DNA of 64,000 nt, taken from assembly GCA_902791475.1 (NCBI GenBank), contig CADAWC010000009.1, positions 28,777-92,776 on the forward strand, given 5' to 3'. Shown here in pieces: positions 52,701-62,000 of the stretch. The notes under the pieces were generated by a model, which saw only the letters and a list, made by a program, of their open reading frames with translations, was not told where the DNA came from and did not search any database. The translations under genes and the position numbers were made by a program. Positions within the stretch are counted from its first letter, which is position 1. Each line of letters starts with the position of its first letter. Source of the stretch: Fibrobacter succinogenes (GTDB lineage: Bacteria; Fibrobacterota; Fibrobacteria; Fibrobacterales; Fibrobacteraceae).

Positions 52701-54491
52701 TTCAATGTGACAAAGCAGGTTAGCGAAGATGAGGAAGTGGCAACCACATGTAGCATTGAAAGTGCGAATAATGGGTCCATTTCTGCCGGTGGACAGGCTA
52801 AGTTTACCTTTGTGGTAAACAACAATCAAGGAATCAACATCTCTGGACGTAATTATCGTCTGGTGCTGAGTGATGGCACGGTGCTTTCGGGTAATACGGG
52901 TTCCAATTATTCGAATACGGTATGGTTTACGGTTCCATCAACAAGTGGCGATGTAACCCTTAAGGTTTGGGACAAGACTGAATACAAGGTCTCTTGTACG
53001 CAAAGTTTGACTGTATCTGCTGCAAATGTGACGTGTGGCGTTTCCAAGAATTATTGGGGCATCAGTGGTGAAAGTACGTTCTATACGACTGAAGAACTGT
53101 ACTTTATGGCGAAGAATAATGAAAATGTTGCTGGAACTATTGATGTGACCGTTATGAAGAATGGTGCTGCTGATGGTGATGGAACCATTCCAAGTTATAG
53201 CAATTGGTCCAGTTTGAAAAAAATTGGAACTCTCGGCGTTGGCGATTATACATACTCAATTAAGTCGGATGGAGTGGAACTCTGTACGCATTCGATATCG
53301 GTTGTCGAACCGTTGAGCTGTAGCGTAGATAAAACGACTATTGGCTTGGGTGAATCGTTTATATTTACACCATCCTATGCAGGCAATTGCTGGAACAGTT
53401 CTTTGTTCGGCTCTCCATCGAATGGTAATGGCCTTTCGGGACCTTCTCAATGTCAGTCAAGTTATACAATAACTCCTTCAAATATGGGAACATTTGAATA
53501 CACGTATTCTGTGACAAACGGTTCTCTCGGTAATGTTTCTTGTAAAAAATCGGTGACTGTTGGCGAAATTAAGCCAAAAATCGTTTGTCCTGACAATAAA
53601 ACGGCAAAAGTGGGTTCTACGGTTTCTGTGACTCCGAAGTCCTTGATTGGCTGTGGAACCGGATGCAGTTATACTATTGTAGGAGCTGGTGCTTCTGAAG
53701 CATCGGGATACACTGGTGGTGTGGTCTCATTTAAGGGAGAATCGAAGACTGGTGATAAGGACTACACGTTCCGTGTGACAAACAGCAAGGGTGACGATGA
53801 ATGCGATTTCACGGTTACGTATACAGAAAGCGCTTCTGGCTGTAACTGCACCTGTTCTACGGGATGTGACGATCTTTATACTGGATCGTCGGTTATTGGC
53901 GGGCAGTCTTCCAAACGCTGCTTGTTTGCAACGTCGATTACAGAAATCAATGAAAACTATGAAAGGCATACGATTCTGGTGAATGGACAAAGGCCGGGCT
54001 ATTGCTCGAACGGTGATAACAACAATCTCTGCTCAAATAAGCTTGCCTCAATTACAAAGGTCGATGGTGGCTATTATATCGAGACCCCGATTGCAATGGG
54101 TGACGATTCTTGGTTTAAGGTCGAGGTGAGTGGCTCGAGAACTCCCAATTGCGGTGGCAGTGGTGGTTCGTCTAGCGGATCTTGCGGTTGTACCTGTGAC
54201 GATTGTTCCAATGTAATTGTGGGAACGGATGCGGGTGTCTATCAAGCGGGTAATAACTCGACCAAGTGTGTGTTCGGGACGAAGATAACTTTTGTTAATG
54301 CCAATGGTTATACCGTTAAGATTAATGGAGTCCCATCAACGACCTATTGTGGAAATGCTGATAATGATTGCTCTGCAATATATAGTGGCATTGAAAAGAT
54401 TGATGGGGGGTACTATATGGAAATCCCTCAGGCTAGTTGGATTCATGCTACGGTATCTGGAGCGTCTTCAAATCCATGTAGCGGAAATTAA
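46704..54491 (+). CDS. Giant PilX-N surface protein, cassette 1
   Basis: This 2,595-residue protein opens with a PilX-type pilin helix (KKSGVSLIVVLMFMMIATIA, about 9-32) lacking Glu+5. A beta-helix-like, bactofilin-like region follows (about 170-330, repeated GNL-V-GN). Next come a region shared with the 56083 protein (about 810-925, ILPRVIYLPSDPYG-LKDYYNV), a lectin-like segment (about 1355-1525), a Cys/Trp-rich part and about five Cys-bearing Ig-like repeats (about 1905-2375). It closes with two similar 100-residue Cys-rich C-terminal units (about 2378-2595, each with KCxFGTKI or RCLFATSI and KxDGGYY). ATG 46704 follows AAGGGGG. It is probably assembled with minor pilins and exposed outside the cell, perhaps as an adhesin. 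Confidence 0.8.
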   Translation: MQVKFNTKKSGVSLIVVLMFMMIATIAATATWKWLSSEGRSSSSRMLKREAYQSAMAGIENARAWMTYHANDVGAIIRQYIDGGNKPINLDSRLRALQRAGQNFHVWLTGVNVENATYKLKIYSAGESRNGTKHNEVAIFNVDGLYRINIPKEYTTKANDFDYNYFGSTTVNHGDVFVRSILVNGDLTGGNPATVDSNMIVTGNFKVSGNSVAVHGTACVGGNLDADNGIVGNNFYVHGNLDNLNIRAVTANKGGQTINLGNSIYGNLYVNGNISAANGNQVIDGNLTLNGKWSTNMSGYNAGVRGDFCVGNAGQVYLPNLDREFKASGNVWMESDYPIWTGSENYDKYNRIVIGSKNKDVYIKTGRSWNDYKNLRASNVFTERGDMYFGWGVEKSQQDSRRWGKGTLAHREDEVYRDVFQNKAGGNGKAGLSYLYNWTSSTPLVNLEQFNDQNPPQWDNKELLVYKLDGTRFWDSWHDDRYASVNFSNNQITGSPYCRRPGNVECGWYGCYINSPAGMKEKARPYCGVAPWFKVDGNLKTPFPSSRPDYLTCAESVKSHCDSIWEKTDGCASTKFLVTDPLKTGITFFESYANKSSCVRNLVNNVDFNNFDFSQFNTCYTQALEHDEKSDDKLLYNKYLVVKITNRNIFTSSKGFLTGKFIFIFENDMHQNMKIPPTVGDGSYLFMYLKDGLSGEILPGDNVSELNFFIYTKNDINTVLFNQTIMKGSIYAAVHDEETGSKTCAKVNNLTFNRGMEFNQQMVDDLTDAGVLCKNDGSSCGGINNGTVTEDDTDESTEDAEKGKDRFFISTAPQLSISVESMYETQESQPVAGNTVDLQPAYVILPRVIYLPSDPYGELKDYYNVLALNGASLKKEDVVYSIACNGPGSLSTTGKLFNGTALTRGLYKCEATPSEYDNVPFWVVVGSASRGDGEVSFEKPYQSLLVSQTTPVPVNILVSPHATELSVKVNCPALPGPEWRYDKNAELLDNTASDGCTFKIPPNNENGVYKLFEVTTTNATSGRLTFTLRPGEGYTLASPYYTDLQVSSTADINRADLDQSEISSYCAAHSNVCPSGGYDYWPNCSYTGLWVEPEGGATAVVTDDLNNSWTISTGGSAGTIELKDRSNGRCVVLIPDGSDNKLDKSSMEPGMTYTLKASAKALARTLRIVFVGDIDAGDTPVINYETASTTGGQCVYTGTGIGKACSIPVFDGEDISLSIDSTNLNNKDFSYWLCSGASCPSTDPLHSSKYDAFNVNDNATVMYVHFGESDKHCFDELFKNKSVACTSSDVEYCIDKCDVADDAICVGAVDSRGTYTKAKWHLLSGKLSDIENNTQYISLKNLRKKTRGVNNRNTQVKVISTVTAGINGTMKAMFRMPQATSSYGRSSENIANSGFMLRSNAAGTEYLMLNVFVNTKGRLEAQLCTDAGSCLNGELAKDGSTKSVTTASMVVLSATLNTQNQLVVSAFTGENYYGSPDEYSYTFGLSGLTTNYSDRAHEYAGFSLADPNFRLYGIGWQSEDYKSECWDTPPTVKCSFAAKAQNGVIELDKEVVPWVGHSGWFDSKECTPSYYYYNGNDASCGSADANGLECYSKYYKFTASGKGLHGYGNDVKTAKASLTCTSVDGVENMWNLSAGRAHCGTFWTGEFTECSENYSDLLGTNKDMVLAPLDENLTEIVIAQGSRYNLRGASLNVTLENSDHNEVEIVLVSKHDYNSDYVGFNLNTIWGDYKGNTIWGSADDGNGIFLSNSVKMTGNTASFDVVNEFAKGAEGFDPENVRSIILRNHGTSSVTVKLISTSCRNAVSVSSCKAEYKEDNLNAWVVSARINNISSATDLTLNKKIESGTGTNYKCGNTGVDCARENGVVTYTIPDNPYIHQGEHYYFKMSVSNGNKTDEKDCEVTPDPIGAISSTCSVNPLSVQTGKGMPQFQFSLFGCPENGCRYKILQGEKSETGTAKSGIQVKKTFSDLNTETNALAEGEYIYRVVPDGSETPFTECSASFNVTKQVSEDEEVATTCSIESANNGSISAGGQAKFTFVVNNNQGINISGRNYRLVLSDGTVLSGNTGSNYSNTVWFTVPSTSGDVTLKVWDKTEYKVSCTQSLTVSAANVTCGVSKNYWGISGESTFYTTEELYFMAKNNENVAGTIDVTVMKNGAADGDGTIPSYSNWSSLKKIGTLGVGDYTYSIKSDGVELCTHSISVVEPLSCSVDKTTIGLGESFIFTPSYAGNCWNSSLFGSPSNGNGLSGPSQCQSSYTITPSNMGTFEYTYSVTNGSLGNVSCKKSVTVGEIKPKIVCPDNKTAKVGSTVSVTPKSLIGCGTGCSYTIVGAGASEASGYTGGVVSFKGESKTGDKDYTFRVTNSKGDDECDFTVTYTESASGCNCTCSTGCDDLYTGSSVIGGQSSKRCLFATSITEINENYERHTILVNGQRPGYCSNGDNNNLCSNKLASITKVDGGYYIETPIAMGDDSWFKVEVSGSRTPNCGGSGGSSSGSCGCTCDDCSNVIVGTDAGVYQAGNNSTKCVFGTKITFVNANGYTVKINGVPSTTYCGNADNDCSAIYSGIEKIDGGYYMEIPQASWIHATVSGASSNPCSGN

Positions 54492-54534
54492 AAACGCCTC
54501 GGATTTGAATCGGTAATTAAAGTCTGAAATTCAT

Positions 54535-54564
54535 AAAAAAGGGAACCCGTGAGGGTTCCTTTTT
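54535..54564 (+). terminator. Terminator after cassette 1
   Basis: GGAACCC-GTGA-GGGTTCC with flanking A-run and T-run. Almost the same hairpin follows cassette 2 at 63264. Confidence 0.88.
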
Positions 54565-54723
54565 CGTTTTCGGGCGCTTTACCGTAATCTTTTAAATACA
54601 TTACAGGTTTATGTTTTTTTACATATATCCCGCAGACGTAAACTTTTAGCATTTTTTTGAATTTATCTTTCCACATATAATATAAAGAGTTGGATTATTC
54701 CACTTTCGTGGGATAAAGTTGGA

Positions 54724-56067
54724 ATGTGTATGATGTTTAACTATGTGGGTGATTTGTGCCCGAAATGTAGCCGTAAGGCAGGCTTTACCTTGGTGGAATT
54801 GCTTGTCTATATGGCAATCCTTGGCGTTGTTGTCCTCGTTGCAGGGCAAGCTCTTACCGATAGCACTAAAATTCGCGTTCGCACACAAAATATGCTGGCC
54901 TCAAGCCAGAATGCCGAGAACGTGGCAAGTTTGTTAAAAGACGATATTGCACAAATGGGTGCTAAAGAATACGAAACTGAAAAATATTCAGGCATTTTCA
55001 ATGTTGTCCAAAATGCATTTATGGACCCCAATAATGCAGATGCTTCTTTAATAGACAAGTCTTCGTATTTTTTGCAAAAGGGAACGGGCGAATTTGACAG
55101 TTTGTACTTTAGAAAAATCCGCTATGACGATGATGGTAAATATGTAGGGCTCGAGGCTGTCTCGTGGTATGTGCACGATGGCGTGCTTTATCGCCGCTGT
55201 AAGCGTCTGGAAAGTGTAGCAGGGGCGGCGGACGATGCCACATGCCCTGCGGATGGCAAGCTTGAGGTGGCGATTGCAAACGACATGTCGCGTTTTAAAG
55301 TTGTGCCGGCGAAGCCCAAATTGCTAGAAGCAAGTACGGGCAAGGTGATGTTCCCGCCGGCTGAGGATGTGTCGGAATTCCGCTTGATTTCCCGTTATGA
55401 CGGCACAAAAATGCTCCGCTTGAATTTGACTCCCGAACTTGGGGGCAATCCGGTCAAGCTTTCTGGATTTGTTACAAATTACGATGTCGATGCAGAAGCT
55501 TATTCGACCGTGAATAGAATCAACCAGCTTTATGCCGCTCAGGCAAATAGCGGTTCTGGCAGCTGGTCGGAACTGTGTTCCGAAATGACTTTTACGCCAG
55601 GGGCGGAGTACGAGATATCCTTTAAGTTGCCGATTCTCTCGTCTACGGATGCTTCCCAAACGATTGTCCCGGGGCGTGACCATTTGGCGGTTGGATTGCG
55701 TACAAAATCAGGTGAAAAGATAGAACGCTTTGACGATTTTATGTTCGCGCCTCCAAATGATGAAACATCGGCGAATATTACTCGAAATTTCCGCTTTTCT
55801 GTAAATCAGGAAGTGAAGGCGTGTCTTGCATTTACGTTTGTGTTCTTCTCTCCGCTTGCAGAACAGGGAACACTGAATATTTCCAATTTGACGGTGAAAA
55901 AAGTTCAAGATATCAATTACGAATTCGATGCGGACTATACTCCCGAAATTGCAGACAAGAAAAATGTCCGTGCGTTCTATGTGGACTTGAGAATAAACAA
56001 GCACGGCGAACAGGGTGGATCGAGTTACGTTTTTGCAACGCCGAGCAATGGCTCCGCTGTAGAATAA
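54724..56067 (+). CDS. PilW-like minor pseudopilin, cassette 2
   Basis: This 447-residue paralogue of the 45275 protein has leader with prepilin site KAG-FTLVELLVYMAILGVVVLVAG and Glu at +5. Blocks shared with cassette 1 include STKIRVRTQNML, MDPNNAD, RKIRYDDDGKYVGLEAVSWYV, GRDHLAVGLR and CLAFTFVFFSPLAEQGT. Two cysteines in the leader (LCPKC, before the cleavage site) are absent from the paralogue. The start may be ATG 54724 or one of the next two ATGs, as no strong ribosome site is seen. It lies 15 bases before the second giant gene. Confidence 0.8.
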   Translation: MCMMFNYVGDLCPKCSRKAGFTLVELLVYMAILGVVVLVAGQALTDSTKIRVRTQNMLASSQNAENVASLLKDDIAQMGAKEYETEKYSGIFNVVQNAFMDPNNADASLIDKSSYFLQKGTGEFDSLYFRKIRYDDDGKYVGLEAVSWYVHDGVLYRRCKRLESVAGAADDATCPADGKLEVAIANDMSRFKVVPAKPKLLEASTGKVMFPPAEDVSEFRLISRYDGTKMLRLNLTPELGGNPVKLSGFVTNYDVDAEAYSTVNRINQLYAAQANSGSGSWSELCSEMTFTPGAEYEISFKLPILSSTDASQTIVPGRDHLAVGLRTKSGEKIERFDDFMFAPPNDETSANITRNFRFSVNQEVKACLAFTFVFFSPLAEQGTLNISNLTVKKVQDINYEFDADYTPEIADKKNVRAFYVDLRINKHGEQGGSSYVFATPSNGSAVE

Positions 56068-56082
56068 TTATAGGGGTGTGAT

Positions 56083-59000
56083 ATGATGTGTGGTAAGAAG
56101 GGTGTATCCCTTATAACGGTTTTGATGTTTATGCTCGTTGCGACAATTGCTGCAACGGCTACGTTCAAATGGCTTAATTCCGAAAGTCATTCAAGTGCGG
56201 CCCGCATGATGCGTAATGAAGCGCGCCAGGCGGCGGTGGCGGGGATTACTGCCGCTCGTACGTGGATGACGTATCACGGAAACGAGACGGGTGCCATTAT
56301 TCGCCAGTTTAAGGGCAATGGCAATAAGCCTATCCGCATGAATAATGTGCTCGGCAATAATATCGAAAGTGCAAATCAAAATTTTGACGTGTGGCTTGTC
56401 GGTGCCGAAACGGAAAGCTCGCCGTATGTGGTGAAAATCCTTTCGACAGGTGAATCGAGGAATGGCTCCAAACATAGTGAAGTCGCGATTATGAAAATTT
56501 CGGGGCTTTACCAAGTCAAGGTTCCCGAGAAAAAAGTGAGTATTTCGTTTGACCGAGCGTTCTTTGGCAAGACTACCGGTATTACGGGCGATGATTCGCT
56601 GGAGTCCGCTATTATCAATGGCGATTTTGGACGTCAGAACAACGTTCCTGTAATTTCGAAACCGCTCCTGGTGACGGGTAATTTCTCGTTTCAGGGAACA
56701 ACGAATATGGGTGGGGACCTGTATGTCGGTGGAAACTTTGAAAATAGGGGAGGGCTTTTTTTCGGAAATCTTGAAATGAACCCGCATTCCAACGATTACG
56801 CCAATTGCAAAACGCCTGATGCCGATACGCTTGTTGTCTATATCGGTGGCTCTATAACCACGTGCGAAGGTAACGTCATTGCCGTATGTGGCGACCTTTA
56901 TGTAGGTGGAAGTGTGCCGGCGAATTGTGATATAAAGGTCGGGGGAAACTTTACCGTCAATGGGCACATGGAACGCGGTACTAGCGATATTTCAAAAGGT
57001 ATTGGTGTAAAAAAGAACATGGTGTTTACGGATAATGCCAGTTGGACAAAGAACGAGCTCAACTATTTTAACAGTACTGGTGGCGGAACAGTATCAACGT
57101 TTAAGGTTACAAATAATTTGGTTCTTCCGCCGACGATGGATGGTCGAAAAGATGAAAATGGTGGCTATGCGATTGACTTGACGGGTAAAGTCATGAGCTA
57201 TACGACTGCCAATACTATTTTGAGGGAACAGGGAAATAACAACAACCCGAAAAAATATGGTGTCTTTGTTGAAGGTACAACAGCTGAACAGGCAAAAGCG
57301 TGGGACCGTGGTGGCAAACGCTATTTCTCGTTTAACGCGGCCAAAGGAATAGAAAATCGCAAGGTGTCCAAGTGGAGTGAGTCAGACCCGCTATTGAGAA
57401 ACATTGGCGATAATTATTGGAAAAAGTTGAGAAAGATGTATGAATATCAAGGACTTATCGGCTCTGATGGCGAAGTTCCTGTGCCGATTTTGTTGAATAA
57501 TGAAGATACGTGGACGACAAAAACGCAAAATGCTTTTTGTCATTTGGGCACAACGTTTAACTTGAATAATGAAAATATCGAAAAGATAAACAAGTGCTAT
57601 AAAGATGCGGGTGAAAATGAACTATATAATGGTTTCTTGATTTTGGAATGGCATTCCTCCGAAAAGGTGGACCCTACAATTGCTTTGGACGGAAAATTTG
57701 TTTTTTACGCTCCCGAAAAATTGGCGAATGGCCATGAATTGATTTTGCCCTCGACAACTGATAATTCCGTGGTGTTGCTGTACTTGAAAGAAGGTTCAGG
57801 AATGCTTCGCGGTATGGAAGGTTTTAAACAGAACTTCTTTATTTATTCTAGAGGTGACATTGAAGAAATGAAGGAGTTGAAGCTCGAGGGCTGCGTCATT
57901 ATGGACAACGGCTCTACTCTGCAAAAATACCAAGGCAAGAACCACTTGAAGTATAAGGCGGAAGTTGTCCAGGCTGTGCAGGCTGCAGGGCTCATTATCG
58001 GTAACGAAGAATTTGAAAGGCTTGCGAATAAGTCCAGTGGCGCTACTTCGACATCGGGAAGTTCTGATGTGAGCGATACGGTGTATGTCTCTGTGGCATC
58101 TCAGTTGAAGATTACGATGGAATCTGAATATAAAAACAATGAATCGTACGGGAATGGTGATGAAAACGTAAAACCGTCTATTCTTATTTTGCCGCGAATC
58201 ATCTATTTGCCCAAAGATGCTAAAGGTCGCCTTTTGGACTATTACAATGTGGTGAACTTGAATGGCGCCAATGAACGCAAGAATCCGAACAATGTCACGT
58301 GTAGCCCGATGGGACTCCCGGCGGTCGAAAAATTCAAGCTGTACGCTTCGGTTCTCCCGCAAGATGTCTATAGTTGCCAATACACAAGTAACAACTATGA
58401 AAAAATGGGATTTTATGTTGTCGTTAGCGGCTCTTCTGGTGATGAACCTGTTGTGAAGTTTGAAAAGAAATCGATTGAAATTACTAAGGGTGGTACAGTC
58501 CATGTAAATCTGAAGGCTTCGAAAGCGAAGCCTGCGACTGTTGATGTTTTCCAGTCCAGCGCTCCTGAAGAATGGGTGGTTACTGGTGGAACGTTAAAGA
58601 AAGAGAATACCGATGGTTCCAAGGTTTACTCGATGCCCTTCAATGGCGATAAACTGGCTTTTGATGTAACGATGAAAGAAACGGCGTCGGGAACGGGCTC
58701 TGTTTATTTCCAGTTGGTTGATCCTTGTGAAAACTGCGTCATCAATGCGGATTCCAATTCTACGACTGTGACGGCTGAAGGTTCGTTTACGCTTATCCGT
58801 AAAGATGTCCGTGAATATTGCGAACTGGCTGAGCATAAGGACGATGAATCTTGCAAGCAGGGCGGAGACTTGTACAAGAAAATTCAGACTCCGGAATGCG
58901 GATCTTTGACAAAAGAAGGTACGCAGTGGGTTACCGCTGATGGCGTTGGCTGTAAGATGGATGAGCTCAATAACAAGTGGTTCTGCAGTATTTATATCAC

Positions 59001-62000
59001 GACCCCTGTAGTCTTGAAAAAAGCGGATAACTTTAATGACAACTTCTGCGAAGTCGTGATTCCGCCGAATACGAGCATTTCTTCTGCCAAGAGCGAAACG
59101 GAATACCTCTATGCGTCTGTACAGCGCCGTACGTATAATTTGCACATTGAATTTAAAGGTGCCGAGGAATCTAGCGATGTGATTGAAGTGTATAACAAGG
59201 CGAAGGATTCGGATGAATATGTCAAGAAGTACACTTGTAAAAATGGCGAAATTTGCGATTACCCGATTTATGCCGGTTATTATTATCAGCTAAGGGCGAT
59301 TGCGAAGGGCTCTGACCGCTTCTCTCGTTTCACTTCGGAACCGAGCGTTGCTGCCGCCCAGGATTCCTTGCTGACGATTCTTGCATCGAGTGATTATTCT
59401 GTTGTGGCGTATTTCAATGACCGTGATGAACACTGCTTCTACGAAGATTTTGCGCCGGATGCAAACAACAAGGGCTTTGTTGCTTTCTGTAGTGAAAGTG
59501 AGGATTTCCCGCGCTGCATTGATGTGTGCTATACCAATCCTCAGCCGGGTATGTCTTGCAAAATTTCGGAATCCATGCACTGGGTGGGGGCTGATGCGGC
59601 TTCGAATCCGGACTGGGTGATGGTTTACGATAACAGAAATGCCACTTCGAATTGCCAATGGGATTATTCCTCTTGCCATTGCTCTTCGGATGACAATGCG
59701 TGCCGCCTGCAATGCAGAAAGCGCGTATGCACGACAACTAAATCGGGCGAACGCTTGGTCCCTTCGATTTCGAACAATTACATCACCGCCAATGCCGCAG
59801 CTGAAACGTCTTTGGATGTGCCGAACGGTTCTCAGAGCGTGATTCTCAATACTAAAGATAACGGTAGCAACGGTACGCTTACCTCTATTTTCTCGACGGA
59901 GATTATTGATGTGAATACGACTGTGAAAAACATGGCTAACTCGGGATTTATCTTTAGGGCGAATGAAGACGCTTCGGAATACTATTCCTTGAGCGTTTAC
60001 GGAAAGCATGCGGGCGGTGCATACTCACCGTATGTCTATGTGATGCTTTGCTATGTGAATGGGCAGACGGCTTCTGATGATGCCTGTGCTGAAAAATTCC
60101 TCTCCACGATGGATTGGGATGTCTCGGAATCGGGTGGCTTTACCAACCTCTCAAAGATTGGCCTTGTGATGAATATTCAGGGCAATATCGTTTCGGTGAA
60201 TTTGCAGTTGAACGGCAATTCGGCAAATGCTTCTTCATCGGGATACTCGTTTGATTTGAATGAATTGTTTGGATCGAACCTTCTGTTGAATGATATCCAT
60301 CATGCTCATGCCGGTTTCAAGCTTTCGAATAAGGACTTTAAGCTTTACGATATTTCGTGGTCGAGTACGGCTTATGGTGATAACGCTTGCTGGGATCGCC
60401 CGAGACTTGTCTGCTCGTTCAAGACAAATTACCTCGGTGGAATTGTTCCGCAAGATGAGAATGTGAAACCCTGGGTCGGTTTCAGTTCATTTACGATGAA
60501 CAAGTACAAAAAATGCCACATCAAGTATTATTACAATGGCTGTGACAACGCTGTCACCTCGATGCCGTCTCCGATAAACCCGCTTTATAACTGGGAAAAA
60601 CTGTATCAGCTCTATGCTTGTGCGGGCGGAAAACGACTCGGCATGTATTGGGATAAGGGCTCCGAGGTGAACGATCCTTATTACCGCTTTAAAACCGAAG
60701 GCAAGCATGGCTATTATTTTGAAGACCCGGAATCGAGTTGGGGTGGCTTTGCCATGGATGCTAAGGTGGCGCTAGAGTGCCCGCCCGATGTCAAAGTGGA
60801 TGTAGCTTCGTCGTTGCTCCAAACGCAATCTTGCGGAGAGTTCTATGTTGGCGATATTTTGATGTGCTCGAAAAACTTTGATTTCCTGAATAGCGAAGAA
60901 CCTGTATTTTGCTCGGATAGCTGTAGTTTTGAGGTCTCTGGCAACGAGGGCGTGAATGTCCGTAAATCCAAACTTTTGGTGGGGCTTAACAACCCCAATA
61001 ACCATAACTTGCGCATCTCCTTTACGGATAAGAATAAAATCCAGTCTTCGTTCTATACAACCGCTATGGATGGAACTTTGTCTATAGATGTGAACTCCAT
61101 TTCTAACGAGGATGGCTTTGACCCGCAGCATGTCATGAGTGTAAATGTAAAGGTGGTTGACGGAAGTTCTATTGAAATCAACCAGCTGAAGAGCAGTTGC
61201 CCGAATTCGCTGAGCATTGGATCTTGCAAGGTGCAGTACGACAATAAGCATTGGGAAATTACTGCGGATGTGAAAAATGCAGACCGTTGCTCCGTTGAAA
61301 AGCCTCTCGTATCTGACGCGGAAGCTGTTGGGCCGGCCGAAGGTTGCCCCAAGACGTTCCGTTTCAAGGAAGAAGGGCTGTATTCTAAAGAAGATGTGCT
61401 GAGTTATGAATTTACGGTCAAGGCTTACAAAGGTTCTGGCGCCGATGAAGAAATGGAAACGCTGAAGTGCGATCCGTACAAAATCATACCGATTGAAGTG
61501 GGTTGCGGTATTGCCGAAAGTAAGAAAACGGTCAAGCAGGGCGCAGGTGTCCCGTCTTTGAATCTTTCATTTACCAATTGTCCCGAAGATGGCTGTGATT
61601 ACACTATCAGTTTTGAAGGGAGTGTCATTGCTCGCGGAAATACGCAAAAAGAGGGCGACAAGACGGAAACGTACACCTTTACCGATTTGAATACGCCGTT
61701 AAATATGTTGAATGCAAAAGAGTATTCGTTTAACGTTGTTGCGGGTGGTAAAGAAAACCGTGATTGTAAATTTACAGTGGAAGAAACGGCTAGCAAGGCG
61801 AAAGCCACGTGCTCTTTTGACGAGAATACCAAGATGTTTACAGCCAAGGTAGATATTCTACAGGGACTTACGTGGTCGGGTGAAATTGATTTGCTGGATT
61901 ATAACGGTAACCGCTATAGGACGGTCCAGTCGTTTGTTGATGAAACATCCTCTGAAATCAGTGTCGATTTGTCGGCCGTTCCGTTCTCGAATGGTCTAAA